Part shown: in pieces, positions 1 to 5,509 of the stretch
How the letters are laid out: each line of letters begins with the position of its first letter
Position numbering within the stretch: the first letter of the stretch is position 1
Assembly (NCBI GenBank): GCA_021780705.1
Contig: JAJXYG010000356.1
Coordinates: forward strand, 1 to 5,509
Source: Bacteroidota bacterium
GTDB lineage: Bacteria > Bacteroidota > Bacteroidia > Chitinophagales > Chitinophagaceae
Direction: 5' to 3'
DNA: 5,509 nucleotides
Program-made: the position numbers and the translations under genes
Notes under the pieces: generated by a model
Databases searched by the model: none
Told to the model about the DNA's origin: nothing
Seen by the model: only the letters and a program-made list of their open reading frames with translations

Positions 1-329
1 ACGGCAGCCTGATCGGCTTTGACCTGGGCCGCCTGGGCTGCAATTTGCTTTTGCAATTGCATGACCATCGCATCGTCGACCGAGTGATCCAGTTCCAGGA
101 TCAGGTCCCCGGGACTCACGGTATCATTTTCATGCTTATATACTCTTTCTACAATCCCGTTAGTCTCAGCAGACAGGTCAATGATACCGGGTTCGGGTTG
201 TATTTTCCCGATCCCTACCACCTGGTCCAGGGTGGGAGCCAGGTGGGAAACTCCCGCAGGGGGTTGGGTATCCTTATGTTGGCAACTGTACAAACCCCAT
301 AATAGGGATAGAAGTAGTAGTTTTCTCAT
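1..329 (-). CDS. HlyD-like membrane-fusion (periplasmic adaptor) protein of an ABC exporter, N-terminal part only
   Basis: This is the first 109 residues of a periplasmic adaptor; the gene leaves the window at its left edge. Such proteins link an inner-membrane ABC pump to the outer membrane. The start ATG (327-329) lies 2 nt after the stop of the ATPase gene, so translation is probably coupled. An AATTAGG motif sits only 1 nt from the ATG. Residues 1-16 look like a lipoprotein signal: MRK, a Leu-rich core, then LYSC with Cys16 as the likely lipidated residue (Tyr at -2 is atypical). Residues about 37-82 read as a biotinyl/lipoyl-like barrel half (VGIGKIQPEPG, then AETNGIVERVYKHENDTVSPGDLILELD). 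From residue 84 an Ala/Gln/Lys-rich helix (QLQKQIAAQAAQVKADQAA) starts the alpha-hairpin. Family assignment rests on this pattern and on the neighbouring ATPase. The substrate is unknown. A permease gene is expected further left. Confidence 0.82.
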   Translation of the reverse strand, partial: MRKLLLLSLLWGLYSCQHKDTQPPAGVSHLAPTLDQVVGIGKIQPEPGIIDLSAETNGIVERVYKHENDTVSPGDLILELDHSVDDAMVMQLQKQIAAQAAQVKADQAA

Positions 330-331
330 AC

Positions 332-1032
332 CTAATTATTTAATAGATCTTCTCCTTCAAAGGGATGGTCTGAGACCCTCCCGTCATTTACATAAATGGT
401 CCGATTGGCAAAGGGGAGCAGCCGGGTGTCGTGGGTCACGACTGCGATTGCCTTGCCCTGGGTAGCCAGGTCTTTTAATTCCTTCATCACTATGGACACA
501 CTCCTGATATCCAGGGAAGCAGTAGGTTCGTCACATAACAGCATTTGGGGATTGGTAACCAGGGCACGTGCAATGGCCACCCTTTGCTGCTGGCCTCCAC
601 TCAGTTTTCCGGACAAATGTTTGAGCCGGTCACCCATTCCCACCTTTTCCAGGGCTTTCCGGGCCCGGTTTCGGGCTTCCTTTTCCGGAATTCCCTGGAG
701 TTGAAGGGGCATCATCACGTTTTCCAGGGCATTAAGAGGAGCTATCAGGTTGAAGTTCTGAAATACAAATCCGACTTTATTCAACCGAACCTGGGACATG
801 GCCTTTTCTGAATAGTCGCTGACCCGTGTGCCATCAATAAAGACATCCCCATAAGAGGGGTAAATAATACATCCCAAAAGTGAAAGAAGTGTGGTTTTTC
901 CCGAACCCGAGGGGCCGATGATCAGGGTAAGTGCTCCGGAGTGTAATTCCACCTCCGAAGGCCCAAGGGCGGTGACCCCGTGTCTCCCGTTTTGTACTGC
1001 TTCCCTGCGTTGACTAATCTGGCTACGACCAT
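332..1032 (-). CDS. ABC transporter ATP-binding protein (MacB/LolD-like), frameshifted near the N-terminus
   Basis: This is the nucleotide-binding subunit of an ABC exporter, acting at the cytoplasmic face with a permease outside the window and the adaptor encoded next. The uninterrupted frame starts only at GTG 950-952 and gives 206 aa. That is too short: it lacks the first beta strand and the A-loop aromatic. In another frame, ATG 1030-1032 opens MVVARLVNAGKQYKTGDTG, the missing N-terminus. The two frames join at the G run (+ strand 976-979) if one base is added, giving KQYKTGDTGVTALG and a 233-aa protein of normal family length. Numbered on that repaired protein: A-loop Tyr13, Walker A GPSGSGKT 40-47, Q-loop Gln92, signature LSGGQ 144-148, Walker B ending in Asp168-Glu169, D-loop SLD 173-175 and H-loop His201. 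All catalytic motifs are intact. The break may be a sequencing error, a real mutation, or less likely a recoding site. The start has no clear Shine-Dalgarno. Confidence 0.85.
974..981 (-). other. Apparent -1 frameshift site in the ABC ATPase gene
   Basis: On the minus strand the sequence reads ACG GGG TCA in the upstream frame and GGG GTC ACC in the downstream frame. The upstream frame carries KQYKTGDTG and the downstream frame VTALGPSEVEL. Family members have the pattern Y-x-x-G-(4)-x-A-L here, and it is restored exactly if the G run had five bases instead of four. The run is GGGG, with no classical X-XXY-YYZ slippery heptamer, so a one-base deletion or a homopolymer read error is likelier than programmed slippage. 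Confidence 0.75.
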
Positions 1033-1140
1033 AAGAAGTATCAAAAGATTTTGGCCTATAGAACTATATCTAACCCGTTAACCACAAAAATGTTCAATAA
1101 AATACCCGGCGGTAACCTGGGGGTTGGTTTTAAGGCCGTA

Positions 1141-1154
1141 ATAATTGAAATTAT
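1141..1154. promoter_or_regulatory. AT-rich palindrome in the divergent intergenic region, possible operator
   Basis: ATAATT and AATTAT form perfect 6-bp arms around a 2-bp centre (ga). The site lies between the ABC operon (minus strand) and the secreted-protein gene (plus strand), about 110 bp from the ATPase start and 155 bp from the other start. The location suits a regulator site, but an AT-rich palindrome of this size can occur by chance. No cognate regulator is indicated. Confidence 0.25.
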
Positions 1155-1246
1155 CAAAATATAATAATAGGCTATTCTTGAGAGGCCACGAGGGGGTTGC
1201 ATTCAAATGACCTAACTGCCCCCTAAATCTGTCGTCTTTACCCTTA

Positions 1247-1275
1247 TTGGGGAGGGATGCAATGCATTAAATTTG
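1247..1275 (+). promoter_or_regulatory. Bacteroidota-type -33/-7 promoter for the secreted-protein gene
   Basis: TTG at 1247-1249 and TAAATTTG at 1268-1275 are separated by 18 nt. They match the Bacteroidota housekeeping pattern TTG-N(17-23)-TAnnTTTG, with the -7 element a full match. Transcription would begin around 1281, just before the purine-rich AAAAGAGG (1284-1291). The predicted leader is about 15 nt, so translation must start at ATG 1296, not at the in-frame ATG 1257, which lies inside the promoter. The match is by eye; the start point is inferred. Confidence 0.6.
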
Positions 1276-1295
1276 GCTGGACCAAAAGAGGTACC

Positions 1296-2102
1296 ATGAC
1301 TAAGGGCTACTATTCCCTGTTAAAGCACTGCACTTTATGCTTGTTATTCATCTTTTTTGCAGTTGGCGATAGCCCTGCTCAGGGAGTAAGCGGCTGGAAT
1401 CTCGAAAAGATGCCGGTTGATCTGGAAACTGATTTTGCCCTGAGCGCGCTTCCTCCGCATCTTCGTGCCGGAGCCACCGTGTATTTGCTCGACCCTGAAA
1501 AGGGGTACTATATCGCCCGGAAGGGAACAAATGGTTTTGTTTGCTTTATAGCCAGGACTGAATGGGAGTGGGCCGAATTCCGGCAGGACCTGGCCACCCC
1601 TATCAGTTATGATGCGGAAGGGGCCACCACTATCATGCCTGTGTACCTGGACGTAGCGGCAATGCGCGCATCTGGCAAATGGTCTCCGGTCCAAATCAGA
1701 GATACCATTATAGAAAGGATAAGGACCGGGTATTATAAGGCCCCTTCCAGGCCTGGAATATCCTATATGGAGGCCCCCATGATGCGGGTCTATACCAGTA
1801 ATAACCCTAACAATAATCATGTAGCCTCTGTAAGCATGCCCCATTACATGTATTACGTTCCCTACCTCACTAACTCAGATTTGGGAATTGATTCCAATTC
1901 CACCCTCGAGCCTTTTCTGGTTAACCCCGATGCCATGGTACTCGGGGAAGGCCGTAAAGGCCCCTATGAATATCTGATCACTCCGCTCAACGAAGCCGAA
2001 ACGAATAAAATACTTAAATCAGGCCAGGCGCTCTTAAAGCGGCTCGCTGCATATAAGCCTTACCTAAAAGTTTTGCCAATAGGTGGGGGGCCTGATAATT
2101 GA
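1296..2102 (+). CDS. Secreted protein of unknown function, 268 aa
   Basis: I do not recognise a named family with known function. The protein begins with a signal peptide: basic n-region (Lys3, Lys10), hydrophobic core CLLFIFFAV at 15-23, and probable cleavage after DSPA (residue 28). There is no lipobox Cys at the cleavage site, so a soluble periplasmic or exported protein is likely. The mature part has no membrane segment or repeats. Distinct stretches are ALSALPPHLRAGATVYLLDP (48-67), an aromatic segment GTNGFVCFIARTEWEWAEF (77-95), a Gly/Pro/Tyr segment TGYYKAPSRPGISYMEAPMM (144-163) and SMPHYMYYVPYL (180-191). The dense run of such conserved-looking blocks suggests one compact domain. 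The start at 1296 is chosen over in-frame ATG 1257 because it follows AAAAGAGG by 4 nt, gives a proper signal peptide, and lies downstream of a good promoter. It appears monocistronic. The TGA stop at 2100-2102 is followed by the long gap. Confidence 0.85.
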   Translation: MTKGYYSLLKHCTLCLLFIFFAVGDSPAQGVSGWNLEKMPVDLETDFALSALPPHLRAGATVYLLDPEKGYYIARKGTNGFVCFIARTEWEWAEFRQDLATPISYDAEGATTIMPVYLDVAAMRASGKWSPVQIRDTIIERIRTGYYKAPSRPGISYMEAPMMRVYTSNNPNNNHVASVSMPHYMYYVPYLTNSDLGIDSNSTLEPFLVNPDAMVLGEGRKGPYEYLITPLNEAETNKILKSGQALLKRLAAYKPYLKVLPIGGGPDN

Positions 2103-2367
2103 CCTAAAGTGTCCTTGGCTATTGAGCCTCCCTTCTAAAAAAAACCTGTAGAGGCATCCCTGGCTTTTAGGGAATTTATCTTATGGGGCATCGGTATGAT
2201 TTGCCATTCTTCGACTCGCCTTGACCAACCGGGGAAATGGGGACCCTCAGCTATGAACAGAAATCAATTCTGGACATTATGCGGGCATTGAGATGTTTGG
2301 TTTTCTTTCCATGCCGGGGACTATTTATGGTGAAAATGATTTTATCCTACATACTTGTTATAACCAC

Positions 2368-2610
2368 TTAGGAAATGCAGGGTGCAAATAGGCCCTTTAG
2401 AAGGTCAATTGCGACAGTAGGCTCCAACCGGGGAATTCCAAACCAATCTTGGATGAGTTTGCTTCCGGCGGCACCCCGTGAAGGATTATCCAAACCGTAA
2501 AAGTCTCTCCAGTTCTCTTGATACCCTCCTTTTAAGGCGACCTTTAAATGCTTGTATTTGCAGGTAATTAATTTCTTACAGGTGGTATTTAGGGGTCGGG
2601 TGACAAGTAT
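2368..2610 (-). pseudogene. Possible decayed gene fragment, 80 codons without a start
   Basis: The minus strand is open from a stop at 2611-2613 to a TAA at 2368-2370. The middle reads like real protein: GGYQENWRDFYGLDNP followed by AAGSKLIQDWFGIPRLEP and VAIDLLKGLFAP. There is no ATG or GTG start in it and no upstream gene in frame, so if it was ever coding it is a remnant. The family is not recognised. Chance is a serious alternative, because other frames in this gap also give short plausible peptides. Confidence 0.2.
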
Positions 2611-2792
2611 TTATCGCGGATTTTACCCGAAAGATCATATACCCTGGAAGATCCGACCCTTGAAATGGGAATAACCCACTAATCCGATTTTAATTTCCGT
2701 TTTTTTGTGTTTCTAGTGGCGGCCCCTGGCCTTTCTTACAGGCACCTCTCTCATAGGCCTTTGCCAATAGGTAGCTCCCGAAGCTCAGGTGA

Positions 2793-2812
2793 CTGTCAAC
2801 CCTAGTTGTCAG
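2793..2812. promoter_or_regulatory. Imperfect palindrome upstream of the GlxA-type regulator gene
   Basis: CTGTCAAC (2793-2800) and GTTGTCAG (2805-2812) are 8-bp arms with one mismatch around CCTA. A smaller perfect repeat, GATGA 2832-2836 with TCATC 2841-2845, lies just downstream. Both sit 85-140 bp before the regulator's ATG, a position suited to autoregulation. Function is inferred from position only. Confidence 0.25.
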
Positions 2813-2917
2813 ATACTCAAAATTTAACAAAGATGACAGCTCATCCTGACCACAAGGTCGCGAGAAAACGACAAGTTGGGGGTGCAATGCGACAATATTA
2901 TTTATTAACTTTAGTTC

Positions 2918-2923
2918 AAAGGA
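2918..2923 (+). promoter_or_regulatory. Shine-Dalgarno site of the GlxA-type regulator gene
   Basis: AAAGGA lies 7 nt before ATG 2931, good spacing for a ribosome site. It fixes the start of the regulator at 2931. A partial -7-like element TAACTTTA (2906-2913) is nearby, but it has no TTG at the right distance, so I do not call it a promoter. Confidence 0.6.
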
Positions 2924-2930
2924 CTTTCCC

Positions 2931-3923
2931 ATGAAAAAGATCTCGGTTTATGTTCCTGAAAACGCGGTCATTGAAGCAATAACTCCTCCGTACCGGTTGT
3001 TCAGGACTGCAAATGAATTTCTGATTTCGGCCGGAAAACGACCTTTGTTCGATGTGGAGTATGTGGGCCTGAAAGATGTTGTGAAAGCCAATGATGGGGA
3101 ATATACTATCAGGATAAACCGGCAATTAAAAGACATCGGGAAAACCGATCTTGTCATCCTTCCCGCACTTTACGGAGATATAGAAGCTGCAATCCAGGCA
3201 AATGCCAGGGCAATTCCATGGATCAAAAGGATGTATGAATATGGAAGCGAAATAGCCAGTCTCTGTATAGGGGCTTTCTTATTGGGGGAATCTGGATTAA
3301 TGGACGGAAGAAAATGCTCTACGCACTGGGCTTATTATAATCTGTTCAAAGAGCGGTTCCCCAAAATTGAAATCGTGGACGGTTCGGTAATCACCGATGA
3401 AGGAAGATTATATTCCAGTGGGGGAGCGAACTCGCTCTGGAATTTATTATTATATCTTCTCGAAAAATATACCGACCGGAATTTGGCCATTTTGGCTTCC
3501 AAATATTTTGCTATTGATATTGACAGGAACAGCCAGTCTGCATTTATGATTTTCAGGGGCCAGAAGGACCACTTAGATAAGGAGGTAAGGGAGATCCAGC
3601 ATTTTATAGAAAAGCATTATGGGGATAGAATCAGGGTGGATGATCTCGCAGAAAAAGCAAATGTGAGCAGGCGGAACCTTGAAAGGAGGTTTAGGCTGGC
3701 TACAAATAATACCCCTATTGAATATATACAGAGGGTAAGGATAGAGGCCGCCAAACGAAATTTTGAATCAAGCCGAAAGAATGTTACTGAGGTGATGTAC
3801 GATGTGGGATATAGCGACACCAAGGCATTCAGGGACGTGTTCAAGAAAATTACCGGGCTTACCCCCATCGAATACAGAAATAAGTATAGCAAGATGACCA
3901 CCCCAGAATACGAGGAGTATTAA
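2931..3923 (+). CDS. GlxA-family transcriptional regulator (DJ-1/PfpI-like domain + AraC-type HTH), 330 aa
   Basis: This is a cytoplasmic DNA-binding regulator with the usual length of the GlxA family. Residues about 3-185 form a DJ-1/PfpI (class I glutamine amidotransferase-like) domain: KISVYVPENAVIEAI at the N-terminus, TDLVILPAL (72-80), and the nucleophile elbow SLCIGAFLLGESGLMDGRK (110-128) with Cys112, followed by STHW (His132). In this family the domain is thought to sense a ligand; the ligand here is unknown. Residues about 218-320 are an AraC DNA-binding domain with two helix-turn-helix units: VDDLAEKANVSRRNLERRF (236-254), then VTEVMYDVGYSDTKAFRDVF (285-304) and the closing GLTPIEYRNKY. 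The Cys-His pair that many AraC-fused DJ-1 domains lose is present here. The gene stands alone, with a long upstream gap and a convergent gene downstream, so its targets cannot be read from operon context. It may autoregulate or act on genes outside the window. Confidence 0.93.
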   Translation: MKKISVYVPENAVIEAITPPYRLFRTANEFLISAGKRPLFDVEYVGLKDVVKANDGEYTIRINRQLKDIGKTDLVILPALYGDIEAAIQANARAIPWIKRMYEYGSEIASLCIGAFLLGESGLMDGRKCSTHWAYYNLFKERFPKIEIVDGSVITDEGRLYSSGGANSLWNLLLYLLEKYTDRNLAILASKYFAIDIDRNSQSAFMIFRGQKDHLDKEVREIQHFIEKHYGDRIRVDDLAEKANVSRRNLERRFRLATNNTPIEYIQRVRIEAAKRNFESSRKNVTEVMYDVGYSDTKAFRDVFKKITGLTPIEYRNKYSKMTTPEYEEY

Positions 3924-4141
3924 TAGGGGAAGACCGGGCAGGACAGGATGGGAGTGTGGTATGGCGACTCAAATTAATCAGAAATAGGGTTGTAGATGTA
4001 GGAACTATTTTGAACTGTAATGGGAGCGTTACCTGCTATTCATACAAAAGAACGTGGAGTATTTTTCTTTACCTGTGCTAAAGAATTGATTAAATCCGAA
4101 ATAGACAGATCACACCTTCTTTCTCCCCTAATCCAGAGTGC
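3924..4141. other. Convergent intergenic spacer
   Basis: This 218-nt spacer separates the 3' ends of the regulator gene and the Sde182-like gene. Transcription from both sides should end here. I find no strong GC-rich hairpin with a T run on either strand; AGTG-CT-CACT near 4136-4145 is too small. No ORF or RNA gene is evident. Confidence 0.5.
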
Positions 4142-5509
4142 TCACTTTCCTCTAATGGTCATGATCACCCTCTGATACCGGGTAAGTGCAGGGGTCCCAT
4201 TATCGGTTGCTTCGACAATAATGTGAATGGTCTGCCCAGGCTGTGCATCCTTCGGAATCAAAATCACCGCTTTGTCGGTAGTGGAATTTTCGATGGTCAC
4301 CGGACCCGGGTAGGTGCCCACCCTGAACAGCCACCACTTAACCTCAACTGTATTTTTATCAGGATCCGAAACAATGGCATTCAGCCGGACCTTTTCGCCG
4401 GGATTTACTAAAATATCGAGGGGCCCTTCTATCTGAACCTGGGGCGGGTGGTTGGCATCTGAATATTTGGGGGTGACAGACCATTTCATACGGGCCGCAA
4501 AATCCCGTTCGGCAGCAGGGAAAAAATCAGGATAGGCCGTGCTGCGCATTCTTTTGGTTAGCGAACCTAAGGCAGAGGCCATTGCTTCCTGAGAAGTATC
4601 GCTGCCCCCCTGGAAATTAACCAACCTGGTGTCGGGGTTTACCACTACCCGGCCACCCCAACCGCCATAAGAGCCCTTTTCATAGGCACGAAGTCCATTA
4701 CCCAGCATATTCATGTAGGTGGGGTCATCGCCTTCCCCGAGCCAGGCACCTTTGGGTTGCACGGGCATCCACACTACATACCCCATTTTGCGCAGCTGGG
4801 CACCCGTATACCCTGAAAAGCCAAAATAATCCATGATGTCACCCTTGACCATTTGTTTTCCATCCCCCCATACCCGGTATAATTTACCCAGGGGACCCCG
4901 GTCAGATACATTGTCTTTCATCCAGGTGGGAGTGAGGTAGACAGAATCCTCTGGCCTGGCGCCCAGCTGGGCGCCATATCCGTAGTTCGGACCACCGGTA
5001 AACTGCCGGTATTCAATATCCGGCCAGTTGGGCTTGATATACTTGGCATACATATCATCCTGGTCACCGGAGGGAAGCAGCACCACTTTACGGGATATCT
5101 TCTCTTTGATCTGATCCCACTTAAGGGTATTTTCATATTCATCCTGGATGGATTTCAGGGCCCTGGCAATGGTACTTTGTCCACCCCAGGCTGTGATATA
5201 GAGCTTCCCCGGCTTGTCGTCCAGGATCAGGGATTTGATCAGGTCTGAACCCGGGGAATCTTTAGAGATATCCCCGTCGAATTCAATATTGCCATAGCGG
5301 ATCCTGGATTCCAGGTAGGCCGGAGTAGGGTATCCCGGATCATGCACCTTCAAGTTCGAATACACTTTTCCATAAGCCTCTACGGCATTGTTGATATAAC
5401 GTTCATTCCTGGACCAGCGCCAGGAGGTACAGGGGCAAGTGTCCAGGCCAAAGCGGTTGTACTCCCTTCCGGGCACAAACCATTTGGTACCCTTGCCATC
5501 GCCCTTCCA
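4142..5509 (-). CDS. Sde182-like (DUF1593) nucleoside hydrolase-like protein with C-terminal beta-sandwich domain, 5' end missing
   Basis: The frame is open to the right edge, giving 455 residues. The GTG at 5474-5476 is internal, because the codons before it (WKGDGKGTKWFVPGREY) continue the family sequence. About 60-80 residues are missing, including the expected signal peptide and the Asp-rich start of the nucleoside hydrolase fold. In window numbering, residues 1 to about 340 are the hydrolase-like domain: CPCTSWRW (25-32), IEFDGDISKDSPGSDLI (75-91), YITAWGGQSTIARAL (104-118), VVLLPSGDQDD (142-152), VWGDGKQMVKGDIMDYFG (213-230) and GGWGGR (282-287). Residues about 353-455 are the Sde182 C-terminal domain: NHPPQV, LNAIVSDPDKNTVEVKWW, and the end IHIIVEATDNGTPALTRYQR. 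The family is named after a Saccharophagus degradans protein described as cellulose-binding. The enzyme activity and substrate of this protein are not established; a role in extracellular carbohydrate or nucleoside breakdown is inferred. The stop TGA is at 4142-4144. Confidence 0.92.
   Translation of the reverse strand, partial: WKGDGKGTKWFVPGREYNRFGLDTCPCTSWRWSRNERYINNAVEAYGKVYSNLKVHDPGYPTPAYLESRIRYGNIEFDGDISKDSPGSDLIKSLILDDKPGKLYITAWGGQSTIARALKSIQDEYENTLKWDQIKEKISRKVVLLPSGDQDDMYAKYIKPNWPDIEYRQFTGGPNYGYGAQLGARPEDSVYLTPTWMKDNVSDRGPLGKLYRVWGDGKQMVKGDIMDYFGFSGYTGAQLRKMGYVVWMPVQPKGAWLGEGDDPTYMNMLGNGLRAYEKGSYGGWGGRVVVNPDTRLVNFQGGSDTSQEAMASALGSLTKRMRSTAYPDFFPAAERDFAARMKWSVTPKYSDANHPPQVQIEGPLDILVNPGEKVRLNAIVSDPDKNTVEVKWWLFRVGTYPGPVTIENSTTDKAVILIPKDAQPGQTIHIIVEATDNGTPALTRYQRVIMTIRGK

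Larger units (their letters stand above)
2103..2930. other. 828-nt gap without a convincing intact gene
   Basis: No frame on either strand has a full-length gene with a good start and ribosome site. Short coding-like stretches are present (see the separate entry at 2368-2610). A small hairpin (TCCCT 2157-2161 / AGGGA 2169-2173) followed by AT-rich DNA could end transcription of the secreted-protein gene, but it lacks a clear T run. Other inverted repeats are GGGTCGG 2593-2599 with CCGACCC 2653-2659, and TCGGGT 2596-2601 with ACCCGA 2625-2630. The last 150 nt probably hold the control region of the GlxA-type gene. I see no tRNA, transposase or CRISPR signal. Confidence 0.5.

Noticed and set aside
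45..811. Several plus-strand frames opposite the adaptor and ATPase genes.
   Set aside because: They are antisense to clearly conserved proteins and have no recognisable domain.
974..981. Programmed -1 ribosomal frameshifting in the ATPase gene.
   Set aside because: A P-site slip on GGGG is possible, but there is no classical slippery heptamer and no evident reason for recoding in this family. A deletion or read error is simpler.
1085..1092. Minus-strand CATTTTTG as a -7 element for the ABC operon.
   Set aside because: It matches TAnnTTTG at all but the first base, but no TTG lies at the needed distance upstream.
1344..1844. 166-aa minus-strand frame opposite the secreted-protein gene.
   Set aside because: The plus-strand gene has a promoter, ribosome site and signal peptide. 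The antisense product is rich in Gly, His, Arg and Pro with no domain, a typical shadow frame.
2117..2128. GGCT-ATTG-AGCC hairpin after the secreted-protein gene as a terminator.
   Set aside because: The stem is only 4 bp and it is followed by A residues rather than a T run.
2257..2391. Plus-strand 44-codon open stretch in the gap with a natural-looking peptide (GHYAGIEMFGFLSMPGTIYG).
   Set aside because: It is preceded directly by a stop, has no start or ribosome site, and overlaps the opposite-strand fragment. Too short to distinguish from chance.
2690..2932. 80-aa minus-strand frame (MGKSFELKL... ending QKNGN) whose ATG shares the CATG of the regulator start.
   Set aside because: It has no ribosome site, lies over the regulator's own ribosome site and upstream region, and shows no recognisable domain. 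The shared CATG is a property of the palindromic tetramer. It could be a remnant, but I cannot support it as a gene.

Overview
The window looks like chromosomal DNA from a member of the Bacteroidota, probably a free-living soil or marine type. Three things point there: a -33/-7 promoter of the Bacteroidota type (TTG, 18 nt, TAAATTTG) in front of one gene; an Sde182/DUF1593 family protein, a family frequent in that phylum; and an ABC ATPase followed directly by a lipoprotein-type membrane-fusion protein, a common efflux layout there. The species cannot be named from this window.

Layout. At 1-1032, on the minus strand, is the start of an ABC exporter operon: a MacB/LolD-like ATPase followed 2 nt later by an HlyD-like periplasmic adaptor that runs off the left edge. 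The matching FtsX/MacB-type permease is expected beyond coordinate 1. The ATPase reading frame is broken near its N-terminus by an apparent one-base deletion in a G run (+ strand 976-979). Re-inserting one base restores the expected family N-terminus. At 1033-1295 is a divergent intergenic region with a small palindrome and the promoter of the next gene. At 1296-2102 (+) is a secreted protein of unknown function. At 2103-2930 is an 828-nt stretch with no convincing intact gene. It holds weak coding-like fragments that may be gene decay, and inverted repeats in front of the next gene. At 2931-3923 (+) is a GlxA-type transcriptional regulator (DJ-1/PfpI-like domain plus AraC HTH). At 3924-4141 is a short convergent spacer. 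At 4142-5509 (-) is the 3' part of an Sde182-like nucleoside hydrolase-like protein with its C-terminal beta-sandwich domain; its start lies beyond the right edge.

The genes do not form one pathway. The ATPase and adaptor are one transport unit, and the other three genes appear to be separate transcription units. I see no phage, CRISPR, transposon, tRNA or rRNA feature. The observations most worth a second look are the frameshift in the ATPase, the unassigned secreted protein with its well-defined promoter and start, and the possibly decayed 828-nt gap.
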